A stretch of 64,000 nucleotides of DNA, taken from NCBI GenBank assembly GCA_030411725.1, contig MU839847.1, forward strand, positions 186,001 through 250,000, in the 5' to 3' direction. Under the pieces are notes generated by a model, which searched no databases, was not told where the DNA came from, and was given only the letters and a program-made list of their open reading frames with translations. Made by a program: the position numbers and the translations under genes. This stretch comes from Echria macrotheca. Taxonomy: Eukaryota > Ascomycota > Sordariomycetes > Sordariales > Schizotheciaceae. Positions 54,057 through 64,000 of the stretch are shown piece by piece (within the stretch, counting starts at the first letter, position 1; every line of letters starts with the position of its first letter).

Positions 54057-55427
54057 ATGGCCAGCAAACAGGTCTTGGCCAGCTCTGCGGCGTGCGCAGC
54101 AACAGCTGCCCGACATGCGCTCCTCACACAATTCGCGCCCGCCGTGCGGAGGAGCTTCGCAACCGTCTCGGCGGTCTCAGCGGCGCGCAACCACAAGATC
54201 GTCGTGGTCGGCGGCGGCTCGGCCGGTCTCACCATCAGCCACCAGCTGCTGAACCAGGGCCGCTTTGCGCCCGACGACATCGCCATCGTCGACCCGGCCG
54301 AATGGCACCACTACCAGCCCGGGTGGACTCTGGTCGGAGGCGGGCTCAAGGACAAGACGTCGCTGCGCCGGCCGCTGGCGAGTCTGATCGACCCCAAACT
54401 GCGCTTCTACAACACGTCGCTCGCGACATTCTCGCCAGACACGAACACGGTCACGCTCGGCGACGGCACGACGCTGACGTACTCGCAGCTGGTGGTGGCG
54501 CCGGGCATCGCTATCAACTACAACTCCATCAAGGGCCTGCCCGAGGCCCTGAAGGACCAGCACGCACCCGTGTCATCCATCTACGGCTACGACTCATGCG
54601 ACAAGACCTTCGACAACATCAAGGCCCTCAAAGCTGGCCAGGCCATCTTCACTCAGCCCGCCGGCGTCATCAAGTGCGCCGGTGCCCCGCAAAAGATCAT
54701 GTGGCTGGCCGTCGACCACTGGCGCCGGGCGGGCGTGTACCAGTATTCCGGAGGCGGATCCGCCATCAACGTGGCGTTTGCGACGGGGCTGCCAGTCATG
54801 TTCGGCGTGCCGAAATACAGCGCAGCCCTCGAAAAGCTACGGGTGCGCCGCGGCGTCGAGGGCTTGTTCGCGCACGACCTCGTCGAGATCGACGGCGACA
54901 CGGCTACGTTTGTGCATGTGCCCTCGGGCGACCGCGTCACGCGCCGTTTTGACTTTCTGCACGCAACGCCCAAGATGGGACCGCACGCGTTTGTGAAGAA
55001 CAGCCCGCTCGCCAACGAGGCCGGGTACGTCGATGTCGACGACGCCACGCTGCGTCACAAGAAGTGGAAGAACGTGTGGAGCGCCGGCGATGCGTCGAGT
55101 TTGCCGACTTCGAAAACGGCCGCTGCTATCACTGCGCAGGCCCCGGTGTTGGTTAATAACCTTTTGCGCGAGATGGACGGCGAGACAAAGCCGGAGCAGA
55201 CATATGACGGGTACACGTCTTGTCCGCTGCTGACTGAGTATGGCAAGGTGTTGCTGGCCGAGTTCAAGTATGGTGGCGAGCCGAAGGAGACGTTTGGCGG
55301 GATATTGGGCGACCAGGCCACCCCACGCCGGGCGTTTTATCATTTGAAGAAGGATTTCTTCCCGTGGGTGTATTATCAGTATATGGTCAAGGGGAAGTGG
55401 GGTGGTCCCAAGGGGTGGATTCGGTGA
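54057..55427 (+). CDS. hmt2: Mitochondrial sulfide:quinone oxidoreductase
   Basis: Single exon, 456 residues; the symbol is that of the S. pombe homolog. An acid-free Ala/Arg-rich presequence (about 1-45, ending VRRSFATVSAVSAARN) fits mitochondrial import with a processing-like RRSF|ATVS. FAD site KIVVVGGGSAGLTISHQLL. The redox cysteines appear in VIKCAGAPQKIMWLAVDHWR (about residue 206) and YTSCPLLTEYGK (about 388), the two conserved eukaryotic SQR strips. Other family blocks: EWHHYQPGWTLVGGGLKDK, PKMGPHAF, NVWSAGDASSLPTSKTAAAI. It oxidises H2S, passing electrons to ubiquinone and sulfane sulfur to an acceptor. Divergent from an ETHE1-like gene, which would remove the persulfide formed. The lack of introns contrasts with most neighbours. 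Confidence 0.95.
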   Translation: MASKQVLASSAACAATAARHALLTQFAPAVRRSFATVSAVSAARNHKIVVVGGGSAGLTISHQLLNQGRFAPDDIAIVDPAEWHHYQPGWTLVGGGLKDKTSLRRPLASLIDPKLRFYNTSLATFSPDTNTVTLGDGTTLTYSQLVVAPGIAINYNSIKGLPEALKDQHAPVSSIYGYDSCDKTFDNIKALKAGQAIFTQPAGVIKCAGAPQKIMWLAVDHWRRAGVYQYSGGGSAINVAFATGLPVMFGVPKYSAALEKLRVRRGVEGLFAHDLVEIDGDTATFVHVPSGDRVTRRFDFLHATPKMGPHAFVKNSPLANEAGYVDVDDATLRHKKWKNVWSAGDASSLPTSKTAAAITAQAPVLVNNLLREMDGETKPEQTYDGYTSCPLLTEYGKVLLAEFKYGGEPKETFGGILGDQATPRRAFYHLKKDFFPWVYYQYMVKGKWGGPKGWIR

Positions 55428-56219
55428 TGATGGAAAGGAAAAATGGGAGGGAGTTTGGCTTGGAGCGGGACTGTACATACCTACAATATTTTTCTTGCGT
55501 TCAAATTTTGTTGTAACTTTTAGTGACACTGAGCACTAGTTTTAGCTGTGCTTGTTTCGGAGGTTGACTGAGCACCTACCCTCTCGCATGTGCTGATATA
55601 GCCGTACATCCCTCGCGGTCTTTCCCGCAGAATCAAACGAGATATAACCCACAGCCCATAAAATCGCCTTGCCTCCGCTATATTTCCTTGCCTCTCTCCT
55701 AGTGAGGTTTTCGGTGAATCCTTTGAAGCTGGACCCCTGAACCAAGGCGGTTACAATCAATGTCTGGGAAGCTTTGAACACTCCCTTGCCAGCAACTTAA
55801 CGAGGAACGACTGAACATTAAATCAATTACAACTGCTAACTAGTACATTAAGTAGATGGGCATATGGCTATCTAGATCTGGAAAGCTAAACGAGTTAAGG
55901 GCTAACATTACGCCAAACCCAACGTTGTCAAACAAACGTGCGTAGCTTTTAGGTATCATAGCGTCATAAAAGGCCATGCCTCCCTTTCATGACCAGCCCC
56001 AAATTCTCAGCTTTATCCAATCCTTCTCGGCCTGAATGTCTCAACCAACCGATCCCCACTTAAGGTACGTTGACCTAGGAGTCACGGTCCTGGGGCCAGG
56101 CCCAGATCGTGCTGGCATGGAACCACAGTTGGGTTTCTAAGGTGCTGACCTTGGAATTCTGGCAATCCTTCTGGAGGGTTGGCTCAGTTGGGTGTGGATC
56201 CAGCGACCCAGCCCTCACA
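55428..56219. other. Intergenic, convergent
   Basis: Between the stop codons of SQR and the sugar transporter. AT-rich, with no supportable frame; a short minus-strand frame at 55542-55781 has no motif. Confidence 0.5.
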
Positions 56220-58412
56220 CTAGGGACTATCTCCCCGCCGCTGTCCCGTATTCTTCCCCTCCGCATACAGCGGCCTGAGCCTCGCCCCCTTCTGCCGGAG
56301 CACATAATACCGAACCCACCACGGCAGCGCCTCGGTCAGCTGGTACCGCGCAAACTTCCACGACGGCACAGCGAACACATAATCCAGCTCCTCGAGCGTC
56401 TTCTTCTTCGTCTCCGGCACCAGAAAGAAAATCAACACGAGCGCGACGAAATTAAACGCAGCGTAGCACCCAAACGCGCCCACGGTCCCCGCAGACTTGA
56501 GCAGAAACGGAAACGTCATGCCCAGCACGGCCGCCCAAAAGAGACACGTCGCCACGGCAAAGCCCATGCCGACCTCGCGGTGCGAGAGCGGGAAGACCTC
56601 GGCGCTGTAGGCGAACGGGACCGGGCCTTCTCCGGGGGAGTAGAAGGCTGCGAAGAGGTAGACGAACAGCGCGACGAGGGCGGTGCGCGCGGTCCCCTGC
56701 TGCAGGAGCGTGCAGAGCCCCGCGGCGAGGAGGGTCCAGGTCATCTGGGGGAAGGTGAAGAGGAGGAGGGAGCGGCGGCCGAAGGTGTCGATGGTCCAGA
56801 AGGCGGGGAAGGCGAAGAGCCAGTTTACGAGGCCGAAGCCGAAGGAGGCGAGGAGGGCTTGGAATTCCGAGGAGCCGGATTCTTTGAAGACGGTTGTTGA
56901 GTAGAATGCTTTTTTTTTTGTCAGTTCACTTCACTTCCGGGTCGGGATGGAATGTGGGCGCTACGAAATAACGCACGAGGTCACTTCAAGGGGGGGACAG
57001 GGTGTCTTACCGATGATGTTGATACCGCACATTTGCTGCGCGATCATGACGGTGAAAGCGGCAACGGTGGCCCTTCGGACTCGCGGGATGGTGAATAGCT
57101 CTACTAGTCGCTTGGAGTAGGTGCTATTCCGGAGGAGTGCGTCCTCGATCTCGAGCTGCGAGTGGATGTAAAAAATGTCGCGGGCGACTTGCAGCGGGTG
57201 GCTGCGCAGCTTGAGCATGGCGTTCCATGCGTCGACGTACCGGCCCTTCTTCATGTACCACCGCGGCGACTCGGGGCAGAAGTAGATGAGCGCGAGGAGC
57301 GGGACGGCAGGGAGAAAAGGCGCGCCTGCTCATTGTTAGTATCTGACAAGATTTGGATGACAGAACATACCGAGCATGAGTCTCCAGTTGTTCTCCCCGG
57401 CGTTCCACACGGCCAGGTTGAAGGCCGTGCCGAGGAAGATGCCGAATGCGGTCCACATTTCTTTCCTCATTAGTACAACGTTTCTTGTCAGGAATAAAAC
57501 ACCTACGCCATGACATTACCAGAGCTCCTCTGATCGCAGCCGGCGAGTTCTCGGCCGCGTAAATCGGAACTAGAACCGTCAGTGTCTATCCTTCCATCAA
57601 AAAGTCAAGAACAAACCTGTAGACGCCTTCGCCCCCATACCAATACCCATCAGCAGTCGATTCGCAAGCTGCTGCTCCCAAGTATGCGAAAACGCCGACC
57701 CAATAACCGGCCAGATACAAAAGTGCGCCGCGAAAAAGATGACGCCCCTCCGCCCGACCCAGTTGTTGATCGGGTCCGACAACCAACACCCAATAAACCT
57801 GTCCACATGTCAGCACTTTTTTTCCGTCTCATCAAAAACAAAACACTCACGCGCTCCCAATATACGGCCCCGCATTCACCAGCCCAACAAGGATATTATC
57901 CCTCGTACTATCCGACCCAATCCCATAGATAGCCGGAAAAAAGATATTCGCCCCGTTCGTGCCCGTCTGGTCCCAGCCCTGCACGGCCGCGCCGACGGAG
58001 CACGTCGCGATGGTGAGATACAGCCGCCAGGGCAGCCGCCACTTGTGGTCGACCTCGGCGCGGAGGATTTCCTTTTCCTCGGCCGAGAGCGTTTCCGGCC
58101 CCGCGAGGTCGTAGGCGCCCTCGGGGTTCTGGGCCACGAGGGCGCCCTTGCGGAGGAGCGGCAGGTGCTGCGTCAGGTTCTTCTCGTGGGCGAAGTCGTG
58201 CACGCGCGCCATCAGCTCTTCGTAGGGGATCCCCTCGAGCGGGTTGCGGATGCGGGCTTCGAGGTTGTTGTTTATGTTGATGGCGTTTGGGGACGCCAGT
58301 TCGAGCATGTTGATCTCCCTGGGGGCCTCTTGTTAGGAGTTGCGGTAGTGGGTGGGTTGGGGACGTACGGGTTTTGCTCCTGGACGAGCGTGTTCTTCTG
58401 CTTATCGGCCAT
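56220..58412 (-). CDS. MFS sugar transporter (hexose/inositol-type)
   Basis: Seven exons (58412-58369, 58318-57851, 57798-57617, 57569-57507, 57460-57371, 57325-57011, 56908-56220), 616 residues; six introns of 45-102 bases all keep frame. A cytosolic N-terminus of about 120 residues is long for the family. Sugar-porter signatures: AAVQGWDQTGTNGA (helix 1), DPINNWVGRRGVIF (loop 2-3), YAAENSPAAIRGALVMSWQM (helix 4-5), CPESPRWYMKKGRY (end of helix 6), MIAQQMCGINIIAFYSTTVF (helix 7), TFGRRSLLLF (loop 8-9) and VPETKKKTLEELDYVF (after helix 12). The missing loop in helix 10 region GEGPVPFAYSAEVFPL is intact. Substrate unknown: related fungal transporters carry hexoses, inositol or oligosaccharides. 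Confidence 0.92.
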
Positions 58413-60614
58413 GGTGGCTGTCAAGATGTTGCCATGGGGGAGAGATAGAGTCGTGGAAACGGAGGGAGAGGATGGGACCGGCCGTGGAACCCGGGGTAAC
58501 TTTGGTCTTAAAAGTTAGCGCCTCAGGACGCGGAAGACGGTGCGTCAGTGACTCTATTCGTGGCACCAAAAACTGTCCTACTGTGTCACCAGCGTCGACG
58601 GTTCTTGCACCGAAGATGCGGGTGGTGGCTGTTTATAGCACCTCGCAGACCAGGGCACACGCTGGAACTGAGATCTCCACATAAATCCACCACGAATGCC
58701 ACGGGAGGTCAGGGTCTGATGGGCGGTTCACCGACGCCAAGTTGGGTTCTTCCAGCATTGGCAGGTTGACAGTCTCTTGGATGGGTTGTGTGAAAGTCAG
58801 TGCTACCCCGAGGACCCTGAGACGCATATTGACCCGCTGATCGACACTGACTGCAACTTTAATGGACATGTTCCTCACATGTCGGCTATATCCGGCATCA
58901 GAAAACCGGATCAGCGCCTGAGCCTGTGGGGCTCTGGGCATGTGAAGACGGGAGGAATGCGCCACCGCGGTGCTAATGACGGCAGTTGAGACTTGTGTGA
59001 GATGGAAACTATGGCGGCACTGTGGCACACGAAAGTTTCAGAGAAAAGCCATTGATCACGGGATTGAAGATGAAGGGAAAGGTCCGCGCCGAAAAGACCC
59101 CCGGATTCTCACCGGATGTGGTGGCTTGCCGGTCTTCCGGGTGCCGGGTGCGGGGGGCGGGGGCGGAGGGCGGGGGGCTTCGGCACCGCTAAATTATTGC
59201 CGTGCGGGCGAAAGCTTGGCCTGGCGGGCCCTGCGAGAAAAACAGGTTTCGGCCACCGCAGAGTCGGTCCGACAGGGATGATGGAAGAGAAAACACGGCA
59301 AATGTAACGTTTGCGTGACCGCGAGAGGTCGTCGGGGATGGGGAAGAGTTCGGGGTAGACATCGATCAAATTGTTACGGCAGCTGCGGACGGCCCGGCCG
59401 CTCTCAGTTCTCCGTGTTCGACCTGCCGGTTGCTTGGATGATGCACCGGATTATTGATTGTTCAAAGGGCGCTGAATGCGGGGAAGAGCCTACTGAAACA
59501 TCGAGGTCCACAGTGAGGGGTTGCCCCAGGTCTTCATTCCCAAAGTTGTTTCCTCACCGTTGGGGGCACGTATTGCCCTAGGCCCAGAACTCTGACTGCA
59601 AGCTCTTCATGAATGCGGTGATTTGTATCTCACATGACCTCGATGTTCGTGGTGAATTTACTGACTCTGAAAGCCTAGAGGTATACGGCGCGTGACGGTC
59701 GAAGCGCGTCCGTGTCAACGGCCGTTTTACCCCTGAAATAATTGTTAGTGTCGACGACCAACCATGAACACCGGCCAGGCGGCCCCCGACGCGTTTGAAG
59801 AATCGAAGAATGCATCCCCATACGAGTCGTGCAGACCGTTTGCCAGGTCATGAAGATAAGCTTGCCAAGATATACTCGGCGTCTCACCAAGTGGGGCAGC
59901 TGAAATTCTTCTCTAGTGATGGAGGAGCACTGCTTTTTTTAACATCGGCCCATTACCTCGGGGGCGATTACATAGCAGATTACTCATCCAAGGCCACCAC
60001 TGAGAGCCCCGGAACGCCCTGAACTCCGCCGGATTTTCGGTCCTCTCAATAAAGTTGACCAATCCCACTGGATTTCAAGGGCCAGGCTGCCGCATAACGA
60101 TCCAAGCGTCAGCACTTGCCCATTCCTGGCACCAAAAAGTTGAGGCTGAGGGCACCCTGCTCTAAGGCCATTTTCGGCAACTACTTCGCTCACCACAGTC
60201 GCTCCGATATGTAAACTGCCTTTGGCTCTGGATACACGATTCCACCGCGAGAAGACCAGCAAGGCAAACAACGTTGTCGGCGATGACGATGTTCACCGAC
60301 TGCCGAATCTAAAGCATCTTTCTTCAAATCCTTATCTTGCTGCCTGGGGCCGAAAATGAAACTTTTGCTGGATCCCGGTTGATGGGTCTCGGCGCGGCAG
60401 CCCGGCGGCGTGAGTGAGATCTTGGCGTCAGCGCGTCGACAGGGGGTCGCGATGGCGGATCACATCTCGAGCCAGGCTAGCGCCACACGACGAGTATATT
60501 CAGACGACCGCCCTGTGTTTCAGCACTTTCTCAGTCATCATCGAAAACTGCCGTTCTTCTTCCCAGAATCGTAGCGACAGCGACGACTCCCGCCGGCAGT
60601 TGTTGCAAGCCACG
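58413..60614. promoter_or_regulatory. Long divergent intergenic region
   Basis: 2.2 kb between the sugar transporter (minus) and LtrA-family (plus) start codons, the largest gene-free stretch here. It contains a G-rich run at about 59146-59180 (repeated GGGGGCGGGGGC-like) and CCGGATTCTCACCGG-type GC sequence. Several short frames lack motifs. No gene or RNA is supported; it probably carries both promoters. Confidence 0.5.
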
Positions 60615-62679
60615 ATGTCGTCTCACTCGCTACCCGCCCACGAGGGCAAGCTGCCGCTCATCGTCAGTCCGCTCGTCGAAAAGACACAGTCGCAGTCGCT
60701 GGAGAGGGTCGACGAACGGCAGCCGGCCGAGCCCAACTTGACGGACCTTGGCTTTCGTGAGGGCCCAAACTACGATGGACCCGAGTTCGAGAGGCATCGC
60801 GAGGCTACCGCGATCGAGGTGTTTTACGATCTGTTCTTCGCCGCCAACTTGACAGTCTTTTCCGAGTCGCAGGATATCACCAACATGGAGAAGGTCACGA
60901 CGTTCATTGCCTATTTCTCGTGTGTACTCCCGCCATCTGTAAATCCAGGACAAGCTGACATGTTGTAGACTTCTCTGGTTCAACTGGGCTCTGCTCGGCC
61001 TTTACGATGTCCGATTTGTCACCGACAGTGTGTTTGGTAAGCCGATAGAAGATGTCAGGGAAAATAGGGGATGCACTAACAAGCGACAGAGCGTTGCGCT
61101 AGAGGCGTCCACTTCGGTGTCATGGTTAGCTTCGCCGTCATCGCACCCAACTTCAATCTCGGATCCCAGAAGCCAGCAACCTTCCAGACTCTGTGTACGT
61201 TTACATGGCTTACTCGAAACTCTCTTGCTGACAAGGTTGTCAGCCATCATTCTCATGACATCCCGCCTCGTTCTCGCTATCCAGTATGCGACGATATGGT
61301 GGCATATCCGACGGTATAAAAACACGAAAGCCCCACTTGGCGTCATGGTCGGAGCCAACTTCGTGGCCGCCATGGTCTATCTGGGCATCGGATTCGGCTT
61401 CTACGGCGGCAGCACCTCCCTCTTTGCGACGTGGTTCATCATCACGGCCATCGAAGCGGCCATCGCCGTCGGCGTATCATACGTCTGGAAAGTACTGAGC
61501 TTCTCGGGCACCCACCTGGCCAATCGCGTCACCTTGCTCACCTTTATCCTGATGGGCGAGGGTGTCGTCTCGGTTTGCGTGTCGGTTGTTCGCATCGTTT
61601 CGAATGCCAACTCCTGGACATCGGCGACCATCGGCAATGTCACGGCCGGCATCGCTAACGTGTACGTCATCTTCATGATCTACCACGACTGGAGCCACAA
61701 TCTCTTTCTGGGCAAGGTCAAGCTTGTCATCTGGTCCTTTCTCCACTACCCCTTCCATCTGGCCATGCGTCTCTTCATCGAGGGCTCCTCCCAGTTTGTC
61801 ATTTGGTGGAAGATCTTCGAGACCATGTACTTTGTCGGCGACAAGCTCACGACGTCGCTCGCCGCCCTCAACGACCCCAACTCGGAGGACAACCTCACCA
61901 TCGAGTGGTTCGTCGGCGTCCTCAACGACACAGCCACCGATATCTTCAACACATATGTGCCCATCTACGTAAACACCGGCGACGCCATCGACCAGGCCCT
62001 GAGCGACTTGCTCGAGGTGCCGGACATGAACATCACGGAACAGGCAAAGAGCGACAAGATTGATCGCCTCCTCGAAGTCTACAGCAAGGCGATCGAGAAC
62101 TCGCTGTTCACGACCTTCAAGATCGACGGGTTCGCCTCCCATCTCAACGACACGTCGCTCGACACCTTCGCGCTCGAAGACAAGGTCAACGACCAGAACT
62201 GGGGCAAAGCCAATCTGGTCTTCAACTACGCCTACATCGCCGCGGGCATCACGCTCATCCTGATGAACACGCTGTTCATCGTCAAGGGCCCCTCGGTCCG
62301 CCGGTGGACCTTCTTCAACTGGGTCCGCAAGAGCGTCAACTACCTGACCGGCATCGCGCTCGTTCTAGTCTCGGCCGCGAGGCTGGACAAGAACGGCGAG
62401 ACGTTCGAGGGTACGCCGTGGCCGCTGCCGACGCTGCTGCTCGTTTTCTTTGCTATCTTGGTGCTGAATCATCTGCCTGCTCCGCCGCCGCTGCTTTTCC
62501 GGTCCAAGGACGCGCCGGATGCCGCCAAGACGGAGGGCTGGACGGCTGTTCAGGAGATGGGCTGGCGGACGAAGCGGGTTGAGGACGAGGCGTCGTCGGC
62601 AAACGGGTCGCAGAATAAGACTGCGCATCAAAGCGTGGATGTTACCGAGGACACGACGCACCAGGGTGTTAGAGGCTAA
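60615..62679 (+). CDS. LtrA-family polytopic membrane protein
   Basis: Four exons (60615-60919, 60969-61036, 61090-61192, 61236-62679), 639 residues; introns 49, 53 and 43 bases. The family hallmark ATAIEVFYDLFFAANLTVFS (about residues 66-85) opens the low-temperature-requirement A domain, followed by SLLWFNWALLGLYDVRFVTD, VHFGVMVSFAVIAPNF, ATFQTL|LSAIILMTSRLVLAIQY, and some eight more hydrophobic segments. A soluble insertion (about 330-440, with DTATDIFNTYVPIYVN and EQAKSDKIDRLLEVYSKAIE) precedes the last helices, and the tail is polar. The bacterial namesake was linked to growth at low temperature in Listeria; the fungal role is unknown. The third intron is near the lower size limit but has a GCTGAC branch site. 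Membrane location only is secure. Confidence 0.88.
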
Positions 62680-63393
62680 GGGGTCGGAACAGTTCTCAGT
62701 TGTCGAACTATTCATCTTGCCAGACCTTCGGTCCTATTTGTTTAGACTTTCCAGTGGTAACCGTGAAGTCTTCCAGATGACCGAAGGTCGCCATGGATCA
62801 CGGCAGTAGTCTTTTTCCGAAATCTACCTTCATTCTAACATACCCCCTTAGATTTAGACCGAGATTATTACGACCTAGGTCTAATCTCATATCTTTATTT
62901 TTCATATCCTGCTTCTTCTGTACGCGAATAATCCCTTATCTGGTTCTCAAAGTGTTGTTGGAGATCCTTATTGGCTTCCGGTCAGGTTCTCTGCCACTAT
63001 GTCGGTGGTGAGGATGGTGATAAATCTTTTGGTTCGGATCTGGCCCGCTCGATTTGCTTGCAGCAGTCGAGCGATTTGTTTTCAAGGTTTTCATTATTGC
63101 AGAAGGCGGTAAGGATGGTGCTAAAAGACTCGGCTGTCGGTGTTTGGGGTTTGGAAGCTTATTGTTGGGGTGGATATCCTCTGAGGGCTAAAGTGAGGCA
63201 ATGCATGGGAACAGTGGAGGATGATGATGGCAGGGAGAATTCGAGAGATAGACTTCAATAACAACGAACTTGGTGGCATTTGAGATTCGGTTTGAGATGT
63301 CTGATTACCTATGTACTGGAAGTTCGCCGGGGTGGATCTGCCGTGGCTTTATATAGTAAAACTAAAAACAAACTTCCCATTGCTCCATGTAAA
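62680..63393. other. Convergent intergenic
   Basis: 714 bases between two stop codons. AT-rich beyond 62820 with T-runs; no supportable gene. Confidence 0.5.
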
Positions 63394-64000
63394 CTAGTCG
63401 CTCGACTCGATAGCCTGGGCCTTCGTAAGGCTTGACTCCACCAGTGGCTGGACGCCCGGCGGGTAGTTAAATACCAATGCCCGAACCTCGATGCTCGTTC
63501 TTGGCGGGCAGTTTGGCGGGCGGTTCGGGTGCTGAAACGCAGTATGAGGACATCCTAGCAGCAAAGTCGCGGTCAAACACAGCACGAGGCAGAGGGTAAC
63601 AAGAATCAGAGACATACTCTTCGCCTTAACAGTCGAATCCGAGTCAAACATCTTCATGATCAAGGCCTCATCCGGTCGCTGCTGGCTGAGATAATACCAT
63701 TTGTGCTCAGGATTAGTGTACAGATACATGGTTGCGCCCTTGAACCGCCTCCTCACGTGGTCGCACTCGACGAGGTCCGGGTCGGGAACGCTCGTCGAGT
63801 CGCACACGGCTAGAGGAAAGTCTTCAACCGCGTTGTGTATCGGGCGCCAACAGCTTTTGGTAAGTGTCAGCGGGTTTTTTGGTTCAACTTTGTGGCGGTG
63901 TTGATGGAATGCCACTCACTTGATAATCCGTACCCTCCCCTGAAGCAGATATGGTGCTTCATCCTGGAGTTGAAGTTGCACTCTGTGTACCACGGCTCGT
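63394..64000 (-). CDS. CmcJ/NvfI-family hydroxylase/methyltransferase-like protein, 3' part only
   Basis: Three exons are visible on the minus strand (64000-63920 partial, 63853-63618, 63554-63394); the 5' part lies beyond the window. Joined sequence: DEAPYLLQGRVRII|NCWRPIHNAVEDFPLAVCD, CDHVRRRFKGATMYLYTNPE, HKWYYLSQQRPDEALIMKMF, then AK|RCPHTAFQHPNRPPNCPPRT and SIEVRALVFNYP. This is the conserved C-terminal half of the fungal CmcJ/NvfI (GA4-desaturase-like) family: RVRxxNxWRP, the YYLxxQxPxExxxxKxxDS core and the CPHTAFxxP...RxSIExRxLVF end. Members are non-haem iron oxygenase-like proteins in secondary metabolism (NvfI, cephamycin CmcJ). Introns of 66 and 63 bases. Substrate and start cannot be told. 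Confidence 0.87.

Noticed and set aside
53981..54952. 323-codon plus-strand frame overlapping SQR
   Set aside because: Shifted frame within the SQR coding region; Arg/Ala-rich shadow of the real protein.

Overview
The window is nuclear DNA of a filamentous ascomycete (Pezizomycotina), most likely a Sordariomycete-type genome. The evidence is: GC-rich coding regions; genes broken by 43-100 base introns with GTRNGY donors and CTAAC/CTGAC-like branch sites; and fungus-restricted families (HET, CFEM, DUF1996, fungal GH28/GH78, LtrA, CmcJ/NvfI). Class assignment is inference. I rebuilt exons by hand from splice sites, frame continuity and family conservation; every join reported keeps the reading frame except one frameshift noted below. 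No rRNA, tRNA or CRISPR was seen.

Layout. 0.4-4.8 kb: a divergent pectin pair, an exo-polygalacturonase-type GH28 (carrying a frameshift) and a GH78 alpha-L-rhamnosidase, with a galacturonate-type promoter motif between them. 5.5-7.9 kb: an intronless Thr/Val-rich secreted protein. 8-11 kb: gene-poor, with a decayed phosphatidylserine decarboxylase-like remnant. 11-16.5 kb: an orphan polytopic membrane protein, a HET domain fused directly to a WD40 propeller, and an HD-domain phosphohydrolase. 16.5-20 kb: a transporter C-terminal scrap, a coiled-coil protein and a single-pass CFEM surface protein. 21.5-24.8 kb: a convergent pair of paralogous DUF1996 secreted proteins. 25.9-29.6 kb: an M20 amidohydrolase divergent from a regulator with half a zinc cluster. 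29.8-36.2 kb: a two-exon membrane protein, a 630 bp non-autonomous transposon with 44 bp inverted repeats and an 8 bp target duplication, and a metzincin-like peptidase. 36.5-38.2 kb: a secreted 5'-nucleotidase.

38.8-51.7 kb holds two short-chain dehydrogenases, an ochratoxinase-type amidohydrolase, a DHA1-type MFS transporter, a lectin-like membrane protein and a P450: a set that looks like small-molecule conversion or detoxification, with no PKS or NRPS backbone visible. 52.1-55.4 kb is a divergent mitochondrial sulfide-oxidation pair: a persulfide-dioxygenase-type metallo-beta-lactamase protein and sulfide:quinone oxidoreductase, which would act in successive steps. 56.2-64 kb: a sugar transporter, an LtrA-family membrane protein and the 3' part of a CmcJ/NvfI-type hydroxylase running off the right edge.

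The points most worth following are the sulfide pair, the NACHT-less HET-WD40 fusion, the transposon with intact target duplication, the intron turnover between the two DUF1996 paralogs, the GH28 frameshift, the half zinc cluster, and the detoxification-like neighbourhood.
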